Shown here one piece after another: positions 50,367-59,250 of a stretch of 64,000 nt of DNA. The stretch lies in assembly GCF_030815145.1 (NCBI RefSeq), contig NZ_JAUSWJ010000001.1, forward strand, positions 2,914,001 to 2,978,000, read 5' to 3'. Position 1 is the first letter of the stretch. Every line of letters starts with the position of its first letter. The notes below the pieces were generated by a model. It made no database searches, was not told the DNA's origin, and saw only the letters and a program-made list of their open reading frames with translations. Source of the DNA: Kaistia geumhonensis (GTDB taxonomy: Bacteria; Pseudomonadota; Alphaproteobacteria; Rhizobiales; Kaistiaceae). The position numbers and the translations under genes were made by a program.

Positions 50367-50663
50367 TCAGGCGGCGACGGCGGCCGACTGCTTGTCGGCA
50401 ATCTTGCGCTTCAGGACGCGGGCGCGATCCGAAAGCTCGCTCTCGTCGGCCTTGGCGAGGAACGCGTCGAGGCCGCCACGATGCTCGACCGAGCGCAGGC
50501 CATAGGCCGAGACACGCAGCTTGAAGCTCTGGCCCAGCGCATCGCTCATCAGCGTCACATTGACGAGGTTGGGCAGATAGCGGCGGCGGCTCTTGTTGTT
50601 GGCATGGCTGACGGTATTGCCGGTCAGCACGGCCTTGCCGGTCAGCTCGCAAACTCGCGACAT
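50367..50663 (-). CDS. rpmB: 50S ribosomal protein L28
   Basis: 98 residues. [29 protein letters not shown] is the L28 opening, with [20 protein letters not shown] later. ATG 50663 has AAGGA upstream; a longer in-frame upstream stretch has no similarity. Monocistronic with its own promoter. Confidence 0.97.
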   Translation of the reverse strand: MSRVCELTGKAVLTGNTVSHANNKSRRRYLPNLVNVTLMSDALGQSFKLRVSAYGLRSVEHRGGLDAFLAKADESELSDRARVLKRKIADKQSAAVAA

Positions 50664-50739
50664 TACGAAAATCCTTCTCATCTGCCGCGCGCGCCGGCCT
50701 CGGCATCCAACACGGCCAGTTCTTTCGAAAGTGGCGCTT

Positions 50740-50768
50740 CTCATAGAGAGGGAAGCCGCGTCCGTCAA
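50740..50768 (-). promoter_or_regulatory. Sigma-70 promoter for rpmB
   Basis: On the minus strand TTGACG (50768-50763), 17-base spacer, TATGAG (50745-50740). Leader to rpmB about 70 bases. Confidence 0.65.
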
Positions 50769-50939
50769 GCTTTGCCGGGTATCGGCGCGAGACCGGCGCG
50801 GCCGCGTTCCTTCATCGATCGATACGGGAAGGCTAACACTTTGGTCAGAACTTTGCGCGCATCATGGTTAATGAAGTGATGCGAGCATGAATGGCGGGCC
50901 GCGGCTGCGGCGCGCGGGTAGAAGCGTGGAGCAGCAAGC

Positions 50940-51854
50940 ATGACCCCGATGGCGAGGACGCACGAGGCGCAGCCGGCTGAGCGGCGGAGGGTCGGCCATG
51001 GCTTCGCGGCCGGGGCGCTCGCGGGGATGCTTGCCTTGATGGTGTCCGCCGGCGCCCCCGCCGACGCCGCCTCGCCCAAGAAGGGGCTCGCCGCGCCGCG
51101 CAGCGGTTCGGTTTCCGCCACCTACACCATGGGCCTCAACGGCATCACCATCGGCCGCTTCAGGCTGGACGCCACCGTCGACCAGCCGAATTATGCGATC
51201 ACCATCAAGGGAACGACGAGCGGCATCTCGCGCCTCGTCTCCGACGGCACGGGCCTGCTCAAGAGCAGCGGCCGCCTCGCGGGCGGCGCCATCCTGCCGG
51301 CCAGCTACTACCTCGACACCACCGAGAACGGCGAGACCTCGAGCATCGTCGACATGCGCATGCGCTCGGGCACCATCGTCTCGGCGACGGCGCTGCCGCC
51401 CCTGCCGATCAGGGAAGACCGCGTGCCGCTGCTGCCGCAGCACAAGCACCACATCGTCGATCCGCTGTCCGCGATGATCGCGCCGCTCTATCCCGCCAAT
51501 ATGGCGCGCGCCTGCAACCGCACGATTCCCGTCTTCGACGGCTGGCAGCGCTTCGACATCCGCCTCTTCTACAAGTCGACCGCCGAGGTGAAGGGCGAGA
51601 ACGGCTCCTATTCGGGGACGGTCTATGTCTGCGGCGCCCGCTATGTGCCGGTCGCCGGCCATCGGCCGAGCCGCGAGGCGGTGAAGTTCATGGAGCGCAA
51701 CACCAATCTCGAGGTCTGGCTCGCGCCCGCCGCCGATGTCGGGGTGATGCTGCCCTATCGCATGCAGATCGGCACCGAGGCCGGCGTGCTCACCATCCAC
51801 GCCTCGCGCTTCGCGGCGAACGGCGACGACGTGAAGCGCGCCGCCTCCAACTGA
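50940..51854 (+). CDS. DUF3108 domain secreted protein
   Basis: 304 residues with a signal peptide (about 20-43). The mature part is the beta-rich DUF3108 domain: YTMGLNGITIGRFRLDATV, then LLKSSGRLAGGAILPASY, and a C-terminal block with YRMQIGTEAGVLTIHAS. Two cysteines (RACNRT, VCGARY) might pair. Periplasmic or lipid-associated role inferred only from export. Usual neighbour of rpmB in the order. Confidence 0.85.
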   Translation: MTPMARTHEAQPAERRRVGHGFAAGALAGMLALMVSAGAPADAASPKKGLAAPRSGSVSATYTMGLNGITIGRFRLDATVDQPNYAITIKGTTSGISRLVSDGTGLLKSSGRLAGGAILPASYYLDTTENGETSSIVDMRMRSGTIVSATALPPLPIREDRVPLLPQHKHHIVDPLSAMIAPLYPANMARACNRTIPVFDGWQRFDIRLFYKSTAEVKGENGSYSGTVYVCGARYVPVAGHRPSREAVKFMERNTNLEVWLAPAADVGVMLPYRMQIGTEAGVLTIHASRFAANGDDVKRAASN

Positions 51855-51871
51855 ACCTGTCCGATTTCGGG

Positions 51872-51906
51872 ACGCCGGCCGCGCTTCGTGAACGCGCGGC
51901 CGGCGT
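51872..51906 (+). terminator. Hairpin after the DUF3108 gene
   Basis: Perfect 13-bp stem ACGCCGGCCGCGC (51872-51884) with GCGCGGCCGGCGT (51894-51906), loop TTCGTGAAC. Only TCTC follows, so it is a weak intrinsic terminator or a processing/stability hairpin. Confidence 0.5.
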
Positions 51907-52341
51907 TCTCGTATCCATCGTCTCGCGACCGCCGTCGGGCTGTGTCGAGATATGGTGGCCGGCTCGGGAAGAGCCGCGAGATATCGGAGGAACGAAGCGG
52001 GAAACCGGGGTTCCCAGCGATTCGTCCGCGCTCTGTTCCCGCTCCGGACCGAAGGTTAAGGCCGATCGCTCAATTCGTCGCGATCCCGCTCATCCTTCCT
52101 TAACCTTCGGCGGCGAGGCGGCGCGCCGGCTTTTTTCCGCATGGGCCGGTTTGGCGGTAGATTGCGGCCCGGCACTCCCCATATACTTGTTCATGTCGCG
52201 GCGGGAACAGAACGGGAAGCCGTGCCGGTCAGCGATTCGGGCCGCTTTTGTTCCTGAGTTGTTCGTAGCGGCGGATGTGGTCCTGTCTTCGGGCGCTCCG
52301 ACGATCCTTCCGCCCAATGCCGAGGTGAGACCACCCGCCCC
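51907..52341. other. Gene-free region before the SUV3-like helicase
   Basis: About 435 bases with no believable gene; short open stretches on either strand have no domain or good ribosome site. It contains the perfect inverted repeat at 52049-52110 and an AT-richer patch at 52180-52195 (TATACT at 52182-52187) that may be the helicase promoter -10, with no convincing -35. The helicase leader would be about 150 bases. Confidence 0.5.
52049..52110. repeat. Perfect 13-bp inverted repeat, 36-base spacer
   Basis: CCGAAGGTTAAGG (52049-52061) and CCTTAACCTTCGG (52098-52110). The arms contain GGTTAA/TTAACC, unusually AT-rich for this genome. Could be two operator half-sites, a large stem-loop, or the ends of a decayed mobile element; no transposase nearby. 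Confidence 0.8.
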
Positions 52342-55300
52342 ATGACGGACAGCATCAGAGCCACGGGCGCCGGAGCAGGCGGCCGCGGCGTTACGGCCGT
52401 TCTCGGTCCGACCAATACCGGCAAGACCCATTTCGCGATCGAGCGCATGCTCGCCCATTCGAGCGGCGTCATCGGTCTGCCGCTGCGCCTCCTTGCCCGC
52501 GAGGTCTATGGCCGCATCGCCGCGCGTGTCGGCACCGAGGCGGTGGCGCTCATCACCGGCGAAGAAAAGATCATTCCGGCTCATCCGCGCTACCGGGTCT
52601 GCACGGTGGAGGCGCTGCCGTCGGAGACCGACGCGTCCTTCCTCGCCATCGACGAGATCCAGCTCGCCGGCGATCTCGAGCGTGGCCATGTCTTCACCGA
52701 TCGCATCCTCAATCTGCGCGGCCGCGACGAGACGCTGCTGCTCGGCGCCGCCACCATGCGCGGCATCATCGAGAAGCTCCTGCCGGGTGTGACCGTCATC
52801 ACACGGCCGCGCATGTCGCTTCTCACTTATTCCGGCTCGAAGAAGATCACCCGCCTGCCGCGCCGCTCGGCCATTGTCGCCTTCTCCTCCGATGAGGTCT
52901 ATGCGGTGGCCGAGCTGATCCGTCGTCAGCGCGGCGGCGCCGCCGTTGTGCTCGGTTCGCTGTCGCCGCGCACCCGCAACGCCCAGGTCGAACTGTTCCA
53001 GAACGGCGATGTCGAATTTCTGGTCGCCACCGATGCGATCGGCATGGGGCTCAATCTCGACGTCGATCATGTCGCCTTCGCGCAGGAGCGGAAGTTCGAC
53101 GGCTATCAGTATCGCCGCCTGACGGCGTCCGAGTTCGGGCAGATCGCCGGCCGCGCCGGCCGTCACACCCGCGACGGCACCTTCGGCGTCACCGGCCAGG
53201 TCGATCCGCTCGACGACGATCTCGTCGAGGCGCTGGAGAATCACCAGTTTCAGCCGGTGCGTACGCTTCAATGGCGCAACCGGTCACTCGATTTCCGCAC
53301 GCTCGACACGCTGCGCATCAGCCTCGAGAAGCCGCCGGCGATGGAGGGCCTTTCCAAGGCGCCGCCTTCCGTCGATGTCGCCGTTCTGGAGCGGGTCGCG
53401 CGTGATGCCGAGGTCAAGGCGCTGGCCGACCGGCGCGAGCGCGTCCAGCTCTTGTGGGATATCTGCCAGATTCCGGATTACCGGCGCATCGCGCCGGCCA
53501 ATCACGCCGAACTGGTGACAGAGATTTTCGGCTTCGTTGCGCGCAACGGGGCGGTGCCGGACGACTGGTTTGCCCGGCAGGTCGCCTTCGCCGATCGCAC
53601 CGACGGCGACATCGATACCCTCGCCAATCGCATCGCCCATATCCGGACCTGGACCTTCGCCGCCAACCGTCCGAACTGGCTTCGTGATCCTCGGCATTGG
53701 CAGGAGCGCACGCGCGCGATAGAGGATCGTCTTTCCGATGCGCTGCACGAGCGATTGACGCAGCGTTTTGTCGACCGGCGCACCAGCGTCCTCATGAAGC
53801 GGCTGAGAGAAAACGCGATGCTCGAAGCAGAAATCACCTCGTCCGGCGACGTGCTGGTGGAGGGGCAGCATGTCGGAAGCCTGCAGGGGTTCCGCTTCAC
53901 GCCGGATCCCAAGGCCGACGGACCGGACGCCAAGGCGATCGCGGCTGTCGCGCACCGGGCTCTTTCCGGCGAACTGGAACGGCGGGCCGAGAAGATCGGC
54001 CGGGCGCCCAATCCCGAATTCGCCCTGTCGAGCGACGGCACCCTGCGCTGGCTGGGCGCGCCGGTGGCGAAGATCATCTCGACCGACGATGTCCTCAAGC
54101 CGCGTCTCCTGCTTCTCGCCGATGAAGGGCTGACCGGCCCGTCGCGCGAGCGGGTGCAGGACCGGGTCGATCTCTGGCTGAAGAGCCATATCGAGACGCT
54201 GCTGAAGCCGCTCTTCGACCTCCTTGCCGGCGCCGAGCTCACCGCGCCCGCCCGCGGCATCGCCTTCCGCCTCGTCGAAGGCCAGGGCGTGCTCGACCGG
54301 TCCGAGATCGCCGAGGACCTGAAGGCGCTCGACCAGGAGTCGCGCGCCGGCCTTCGCAAGCTCGGGGTGCGCTTCGGCGCCTACCATGTCTATGTGCCGG
54401 CGCTGCTGAAGCCGGCGCCGAGCGCGCTCAACGCGCTGCTCTGGGCGCTGAAGAATCAGGGCCTCGATACGCCCGGCCTCGCCGAACTGCCGCAGCTCTC
54501 CTCGTCCGGGCGCACGACGATCCTCGTCGATCCCACCTTCGCGCGGCCGCTCTACAAGGTCGTCGGCTATCGCATCGCCGGCAACCGCGCCGTCCGCCTC
54601 GATATTCTCGAGCGCCTCGCCGACATCATCCGCCCGCTGATCGCCTGGAAGCCGACGCCCGACAATCTGGTGCCCCCCGATGGCGCGGTCGACGGCAACG
54701 GCTTCACCGTCACCGTCTCGATGATGTCGCTGCTCGGCTGCTCGGGCGAGGACTTCGCCGGCGTGCTGAAATCGCTCGGCTACCGCATGGAGCGCCGTCC
54801 GGCCCCGCCGAAGCCGGCCGCACCTGTCGCGGTCGAGGCACCCGCGGCGCCGGTCGAGGCTGCGTCCGAAGCCGCTCCCGTGGCGGACGAAGCGCCTGCA
54901 GAAGCGGCCGTCTCGGACGCCGTGACCGAGGGCGAGGCCGCCGAGGCCGCCGTGCCGGCCGCGAGCGAGGCCGACGTTGCGGAGGCTCCTGCGGAGCCGG
55001 CCGAGGCGCCCGCCGAAGCCGTTTCGGCAGAAGCCGAGGCGGATACCCCCGTCGCCGAGGTCACGGAAGCCGAGGCTCCGGCCGATGCGCCCGTCGAGGC
55101 GGCGACAGCCGCCACGGACGATGCCGCCGCGGCCGCGCCGGAGGAGCCGGCGATGATCGAGATCTGGCGGCCGGGCCGCTTCGATCGCCGTCCGCCGCGC
55201 GAGCAGAACGAGCGGCGCGGGGGCCATCGCCATCGCGGACCGCAACAGGCCGCTGGCGGCGAAGGCGGCGAGCAGCGCCGCGAGGGCGGACAGCAGCGTC

Positions 55301-55641
55301 GCGACGGCCGTCCGCAGCATGGCCAGCCGCGCGGGGAAGGCGCGCCCGCCGAGGGACGCCGCCCGGACAATCGCGGTGGCGAGGCCAAGGGTCCGCGCCG
55401 CGAGGATCGCGGCCCGCGTCAGGATCGGCGCAACAACGAGCGTGGCCCGGAGGCCGAGGGCGATCGTCCAGACCGTCGTCATGGCGAGCGTCATGGCGAT
55501 CGCGATCAGCGTCGCGGCCCGGCGCCGCAGCAGCAGCGCCGCGACGAGCCGCGCCGCGAGCGGCCGATCGATCCCAATTCGCCCTTCGCCGCGCTGGCGG
55601 CGCTGAAGGCGGATCTCGAGGCCAAGAAGCGCGGAAGCTGA
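52342..55641 (+). CDS. SUV3-like DExH RNA helicase with long disordered tail
   Basis: 1099 residues. Helicase core 15-420: Walker A LGPTNTGKTH (21-30), DEIQ at 104-107, GSLSPRTRNAQ and ATDAIGMGLNLDVD, QIAGRAGRH. This is the bacterial relative of mitochondrial SUV3, an RNA helicase of the mtRNA degradosome. Residues about 820-950 are Ala/Glu/Pro-rich and acidic; about 945-1075 are Arg/Gln/Gly-rich (RRGGHRHRG, RREDRGPRQDRRNN), ending in a short conserved-looking segment PNSPFAALAALKADLEAKKR. The tail resembles RNA-binding, condensate-forming tails. ATG 52342 lacks a strong ribosome site. Confidence 0.9.
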   Translation: MTDSIRATGAGAGGRGVTAVLGPTNTGKTHFAIERMLAHSSGVIGLPLRLLAREVYGRIAARVGTEAVALITGEEKIIPAHPRYRVCTVEALPSETDASFLAIDEIQLAGDLERGHVFTDRILNLRGRDETLLLGAATMRGIIEKLLPGVTVITRPRMSLLTYSGSKKITRLPRRSAIVAFSSDEVYAVAELIRRQRGGAAVVLGSLSPRTRNAQVELFQNGDVEFLVATDAIGMGLNLDVDHVAFAQERKFDGYQYRRLTASEFGQIAGRAGRHTRDGTFGVTGQVDPLDDDLVEALENHQFQPVRTLQWRNRSLDFRTLDTLRISLEKPPAMEGLSKAPPSVDVAVLERVARDAEVKALADRRERVQLLWDICQIPDYRRIAPANHAELVTEIFGFVARNGAVPDDWFARQVAFADRTDGDIDTLANRIAHIRTWTFAANRPNWLRDPRHWQERTRAIEDRLSDALHERLTQRFVDRRTSVLMKRLRENAMLEAEITSSGDVLVEGQHVGSLQGFRFTPDPKADGPDAKAIAAVAHRALSGELERRAEKIGRAPNPEFALSSDGTLRWLGAPVAKIISTDDVLKPRLLLLADEGLTGPSRERVQDRVDLWLKSHIETLLKPLFDLLAGAELTAPARGIAFRLVEGQGVLDRSEIAEDLKALDQESRAGLRKLGVRFGAYHVYVPALLKPAPSALNALLWALKNQGLDTPGLAELPQLSSSGRTTILVDPTFARPLYKVVGYRIAGNRAVRLDILERLADIIRPLIAWKPTPDNLVPPDGAVDGNGFTVTVSMMSLLGCSGEDFAGVLKSLGYRMERRPAPPKPAAPVAVEAPAAPVEAASEAAPVADEAPAEAAVSDAVTEGEAAEAAVPAASEADVAEAPAEPAEAPAEAVSAEAEADTPVAEVTEAEAPADAPVEAATAATDDAAAAAPEEPAMIEIWRPGRFDRRPPREQNERRGGHRHRGPQQAAGGEGGEQRREGGQQRRDGRPQHGQPRGEGAPAEGRRPDNRGGEAKGPRREDRGPRQDRRNNERGPEAEGDRPDRRHGERHGDRDQRRGPAPQQQRRDEPRRERPIDPNSPFAALAALKADLEAKKRGS

Positions 55642-55692
55642 GCGCGTCAGCCGGGCGCGGCGGCTGAGCCGCGCTCGAGGAAGGGCGACGGC

Positions 55693-56112
55693 GTGCCCGG
55701 CAGGATCAGGACGAGGGAGACCGGCGCGCTGGCCGAGGTGGGCCGCCTCGGCGCGCCGCGCGTGACGAGCGTCACCGGCGGCGCGATGCCGATCGCGACG
55801 CGCCCGTCGGAGGCCGGCTTCAGCCCGCTCGATCTGCTCTTCGCCGCGCTGGCCGGATGCCTCGTCGTCAGCGCCCGCAGCGCGGCGGGCGAACTCGGGC
55901 TGCTCGACCGTTTCGAGACGGCGACGGCGCGCGTGAATGGCGAAAAGGCCGTGGAGGGTCCGTCCCGGGTCGAGGCGTTCCACGTGGAACTCACCATCGC
56001 GGGCGATCTCGACGAGGGTGAGCGCGCCCGGATCGCCGCGCGGGCGGAAGAGCTCTGTACTGTCAGCAACACCCTCCATGGTGCGCCGAGGATCGTGCTT
56101 CGGCACGGCTGA
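55693..56112 (+). CDS. OsmC-family protein
   Basis: 139 residues from GTG 55693. GFSPLDLLFAALAGCLVVSAR and AEELCTVSNTL carry the two cysteines of the OsmC/Ohr peroxidase fold. Such proteins reduce organic or fatty-acid hydroperoxides, though many OsmC-like members are untested. Sits 51 bases after the helicase, between it and the S4 gene. Confidence 0.8.
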   Translation: MPGRIRTRETGALAEVGRLGAPRVTSVTGGAMPIATRPSEAGFSPLDLLFAALAGCLVVSARSAAGELGLLDRFETATARVNGEKAVEGPSRVEAFHVELTIAGDLDEGERARIAARAEELCTVSNTLHGAPRIVLRHG

Positions 56113-56207
56113 GCCTGCGCTGGACATTTGGCCACCACCGCTCGACCATCGCCGCGTCAGGCCGGCGAATCGCCCGACCCGGCGCAGGGCAGGGACGCGG
56201 GAGGGCC

Positions 56208-56606
56208 ATGTCCGAGGCTCCAGAGCGGCAGCGCATCGACAAGTGGCTGTGGTTCGCACGCTTCGCGCGCACCCGTACGCTCGCCCAGAAGCTGGTGGCG
56301 GCCGGCTCGGTGCGCGTGAACCGCGAGCGGGTCGACAGCGCCAGCCGGCTGGTGAAGCCGGGCGACGTGCTGACGGTCGCGCTCGAGCATCAGATCCGCG
56401 TGGTGCGGGTGCTGTCGAGCGGCGAGCGTCGCGGCCCTGCCAGCGAGGCGCAGGAGCTCTATGAGGAAGTGACGCCGCCGGCCCCGGTCGCCCGCAGCGG
56501 CGGCGGTCCGCGGCCGACGAAGCGTGACCGGCGGGCCCTCGATGCGCTTCATGGCGCGGGCGGCGGCTTTCCGGGAATGCCGGTCGCGGACGGGGGCGAA
56601 GACTAG
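56208..56606 (+). CDS. S4-domain RNA-binding protein (Hsp15-like)
   Basis: 132 residues. N-terminal S4 domain: [34 protein letters not shown] and VKPGDVLTV. Hsp15 binds stalled 50S subunits carrying peptidyl-tRNA. C-terminal part is Gly/Arg-rich and contains [11 protein letters not shown]. Commonly between the SUV3-like helicase and fdxA. Confidence 0.9.
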   Translation: MSEAPERQRIDKWLWFARFARTRTLAQKLVAAGSVRVNRERVDSASRLVKPGDVLTVALEHQIRVVRVLSSGERRGPASEAQELYEEVTPPAPVARSGGGPRPTKRDRRALDALHGAGGGFPGMPVADGGED

Positions 56607-56737
56607 ATGTTCTTTTCTCGGCGCGGCGTCCCGGCGCACCGGGGCGTCCTTGCACCGTCCGGTCAAATTGTTTACCCAAACCCTGCCTGCGAGAACCCTG
56701 CCCGAGAGGCTGGCGCGCCGCGGGCGAGGAGATCGCC

Positions 56738-57076
56738 GTGCCCTATGTCGTGACCGATAACTGCATTCGCTGCAAATACACCGACTGCGTCGAGGTCTGC
56801 CCCGTGGACTGTTTCTACGAGGGCGAGAACATGCTGGTCATCCATCCCGACGAATGCATCGACTGCGGCGTCTGCGAACCGGAATGCCCCGCCGAGGCGA
56901 TCAAGCCGGACACCGAGCCGGGCCTCGACAAATGGCTGAAGCTCAACGCCGAATATGCCGAGAAGTGGCCGAACATCACGCTGCGCAAGGAGCCGCCGGC
57001 CGACGCGGCGACCTTTGACGGCGTCGATGGAAAGCTCGAGCAGTACTTCTCGGAGAAGCCCGGCGAGGGCGACTGA
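56738..57076 (+). CDS. fdxA: Ferredoxin FdxA (7Fe-type)
   Basis: 112 residues from GTG 56738. [24 protein letters not shown] holds the 3Fe-4S/4Fe-4S ligand set and [16 protein letters not shown] the second cluster motif. Low-potential electron carrier. Its GTG start reads VPYVVTDNC, exactly at the conserved N-terminus. Followed by carD and rpoH, a conserved order. Confidence 0.96.
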   Translation: MPYVVTDNCIRCKYTDCVEVCPVDCFYEGENMLVIHPDECIDCGVCEPECPAEAIKPDTEPGLDKWLKLNAEYAEKWPNITLRKEPPADAATFDGVDGKLEQYFSEKPGEGD

Positions 57077-57126
57077 GACAGGCGCCGCTGGCGCCACCGG
57101 ACTGCGACCGATTCGCCTCCTGGCGG

Positions 57127-57164
57127 CGCGCGGGCGAGAACCCGCGCGTTAAAGCTTTGTTTTT
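57127..57164 (+). terminator. Probable terminator after fdxA
   Basis: Stem CGCGCGGG (57127-57134) with CCCGCGCG (57141-57148), loop CGAGAA, then TTAAAGC and a TTTGTTTTT run to about 57164. The T run is displaced by a few bases, so efficiency is uncertain. Confidence 0.5.
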
Positions 57165-57184
57165 CCGCCCTTTTGTGATACATA
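57157..57184 (+). promoter_or_regulatory. Candidate carD promoter
   Basis: TTGTTT (57157-57162), 16 bases, TACATA (57179-57184). It lies in the only AT-rich patch of the fdxA/carD gap and overlaps the terminator T run. It would give a leader of about 340 bases. Confidence 0.4.
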
Positions 57185-57528
57185 ACCAACACAGTCGGTA
57201 AAAACCTTCGGCGTTGCCGCACCAGATCGGTGTTTGGTTGGTGGTAAGCCCCCACTTTCGGTAGTCGATGAACCTCTGGTGGTGCCCCCCGGCGCCGCCG
57301 GCGGACATCCGCGACCCATTGTGCGTGGCGCCAGCTGCCTTTCGGCGGGCCAGCGATTTTTTCCATCGGCTGACAGGTGTGAGAGGCGGATCCGGGTGGT
57401 TCGCCGCCGGGATGCGTTTTTCCCGGCAGCTGCCCGGTCGCATGGAGCGATGGGCCTGGCGCGGGTGCGCCCGGCCCGGCCTCCGGTCTGGCGAGCCGGG
57501 ACCGTAACCGCAAGGAGTTGAGACGAGT
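57185..57528 (+). other. Long gene-free leader upstream of carD
   Basis: About 345 bases without a convincing gene. Two plus-strand open stretches (57234-57521 and 57268-57507) lack ribosome sites and family similarity. T5-T6 runs at about 57357-57362 and 57418-57422 interrupt very GC-rich sequence; the second lies between GGG and CCC within a GCCGGG...CCCGGC hairpin near 57410-57430. This could be a regulated 5' leader or house a small RNA. Confidence 0.4.
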
Positions 57529-58128
57529 ATGGCCGCAATCAAGAAGACCACTCATCGTTCCGATTTCAAGACGAGCGAGCGCATCGTCTATCCGGCGCAT
57601 GGCGTCGGCGAGATCGTCGGTCTCGAGGAACAGGAAGTGGCCGGCATGAAGCTCGAACTGTTCGTCATCGCCTTCGAGAAGGACAAGATGAAGCTGCGCG
57701 TCCCGGTCGCCAAGGCGACGGCCGTCGGCATGCGCAAGCTGTCCGATGCCGCTACCGTCAAGAAGGCTCTGGAGACGATCCGCGGCCGCGCGCGCGTCAA
57801 GCGCACGATGTGGAGCCGCCGCGCCCAGGAATACGAGGCCAAGATCAATTCCGGCGATCTCATCGCCATTTCCGAGGTCGTGCGCGACCTGTTCCGCTCC
57901 GAGAGCCAGCCGGAGCAGTCCTATTCCGAGCGCCAGCTCTACGAGGCGGCCCTCGACCGCATGTCGCGCGAGATCGCGGCGGTGAGCGAGATCTCCGAGA
58001 CCGAGGCCGTGCGCCAGATCGAGCAGAACCTCGCCAAGAGCCCGCGCCGCGGCGCCAAGGCCGAGGACGCGACCGGCGAGGCCGAGCCCGAGGACGATCA
58101 CGACGAGACGCATGACGAGGCGGCCTGA
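57529..58128 (+). CDS. CarD family transcriptional regulator
   Basis: 199 residues. The RNA-polymerase-interacting domain (about 20-75) includes RIVYPAHGVGEIVGLEEQEVAGMKL, opening in the manner of CarD/TRCF RID domains; the helical C-terminal half carries RARVKRTMWSRRAQEYEAKINSGD. CarD stabilises open complexes at rRNA and other promoters. AAGGAG lies about 12 bases upstream of the start. Acidic tail from 180. Confidence 0.95.
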   Translation: MAAIKKTTHRSDFKTSERIVYPAHGVGEIVGLEEQEVAGMKLELFVIAFEKDKMKLRVPVAKATAVGMRKLSDAATVKKALETIRGRARVKRTMWSRRAQEYEAKINSGDLIAISEVVRDLFRSESQPEQSYSERQLYEAALDRMSREIAAVSEISETEAVRQIEQNLAKSPRRGAKAEDATGEAEPEDDHDETHDEAA

Positions 58129-58175
58129 GCCGCTTCGCCGCGCCCCCGGGCGCGGCTGCCGACAGTGATGCAGAG

Positions 58176-58207
58176 CGCCCGGCCGCAAGGCCGGGCGTTC
58201 GCTTTTT
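58176..58207 (+). terminator. Rho-independent terminator after carD
   Basis: CGCCCGGCC (58176-58184), loop GCAA, GGCCGGGCG (58189-58197), then TTCGCTTTTT. It separates carD from rpoH, which therefore needs its own promoter in the following 100 bases. Confidence 0.88.
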
Positions 58208-58311
58208 CAAGACCCTCATCACGCCGATTTGTGCGCGTCGCGCGCAACCAACCGACGATCCCGTCCGTATGACGAAGGACAGCAAGCGGATCAAAGGACG
58301 GGAGCAGCGCC

Positions 58312-59178
58312 ATGGCGATGTCGACGAATTCCGGCCGCCAGTTCGTGCGGGCGGCCATGCAGGCCCCCTATCTCGAACGCGGGCAAGAGAAGTCGCTTGC
58401 CGAGAAATGGCGCGGCGAGAGCGACGCGGCCGCCCTCCATGAGCTGACTCAGTCGCATATGCGCCTCGTCATCGCCATCGCGGCCCGCTTCCGCCATTTC
58501 GGCCTGCCGATGAACGACCTGATCCAGGAGGGCAATGTCGGCCTGCTCGAGGCGGCGGCCCGCTTCGAGCCCGAGCGCGATATCCGCTTCTCCACCTACG
58601 CCACCTGGTGGATCCGCGCCGCGATCCAGGACTATGTGCTGCGCAACTGGTCGATCGTCCGTGGCGGCACCTCCTCCACGCAGAAGGCGCTGTTCTTCAA
58701 CCTGCGCCGGCTCCGCGCCCGTCTCGCCCGGACGCAGGAAGGGGTCAGCAACCGCGAGATCTACCAGCAGATCGCATCGACCATCGGCGTCTCGACCGAC
58801 GATGTGGCGATGATGGATGCGCGCCTGTCGGGTTCCGACACCTCGCTCAACGCGCCGGTGGGCGAGGGCGACGCCTCGGCGTCCGACCGTCAGGACTTTC
58901 TCGTCGACGACACCCCGCTGCCCGACGAGCGGGTCGGCGAGGCGATCGACGGCGCGCGCTGGTCGGCCTGGCTGCACGAGGCGATGGACGCACTCAATCC
59001 GCGCGAGATCCGCATCCTCAAGGCCCGGCGCCTGAGCGAGGAGAGCGCGACACTGGAGGAACTGGGCGCCGCGCTCGGCATCTCCAAGGAACGCGTCCGC
59101 CAGATCGAGAGCCGCGCGATTGAGAAGCTCAAGGCGGCGCTGCTGCGGGACCATGGCCCCGAGGCGCGGCCGCTCTGA
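58312..59178 (+). CDS. rpoH: RNA polymerase sigma-32 family factor RpoH
   Basis: 288 residues. Region 2: DLIQEGNVGLLEAAARFEPE and RFSTYATWWIRAAIQDYVLRNWSIVR; the RpoH box follows as QKALFFNLRRL; region 4.2 has SKERVRQIESRAIEKLK. Hyphomicrobiales usually carry two rpoH genes, and linkage to fdxA-carD suggests the rpoH2-type copy, tied to oxidative and heat stress; this is inference. ATG 58312 or 58318 may be used. GGGAGCAGCGCC precedes. Confidence 0.93.
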   Translation: MAMSTNSGRQFVRAAMQAPYLERGQEKSLAEKWRGESDAAALHELTQSHMRLVIAIAARFRHFGLPMNDLIQEGNVGLLEAAARFEPERDIRFSTYATWWIRAAIQDYVLRNWSIVRGGTSSTQKALFFNLRRLRARLARTQEGVSNREIYQQIASTIGVSTDDVAMMDARLSGSDTSLNAPVGEGDASASDRQDFLVDDTPLPDERVGEAIDGARWSAWLHEAMDALNPREIRILKARRLSEESATLEELGAALGISKERVRQIESRAIEKLKAALLRDHGPEARPL

Positions 59179-59199
59179 CCCACGAGTGAAAACGAAGAA

Positions 59200-59231
59200 G
59201 GGGCGCGGCCGTCGAAGCCGCGCCCCTTTTT
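59200..59231. terminator. Terminator between rpoH and ilvD
   Basis: GGGGCGCGGC (59200-59209), loop CGTCGAA, GCCGCGCCCC (59217-59226), then TTTTT; AAGAA precedes the stem, so it may act for both convergent genes. Confidence 0.9.
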
Positions 59232-59250
59232 CTCGTCGTGATTACCGAAC

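Noticed and set aside
52151-52345. Small plus-strand frame just before the helicase gene
   Set aside because: No ribosome site or similarity and it runs into the helicase start.
53284-56679. 1131-codon minus-strand frame opposite the helicase, OsmC-like and S4 genes
   Set aside because: Runs antisense through three recognised genes and an intergenic gap; composition is shadow-like and there is no ribosome site.
57234-57521. Two overlapping small plus-strand frames in the carD leader
   Set aside because: No ribosome site, no domain, ends arbitrarily just before the carD start; better read as untranslated leader.
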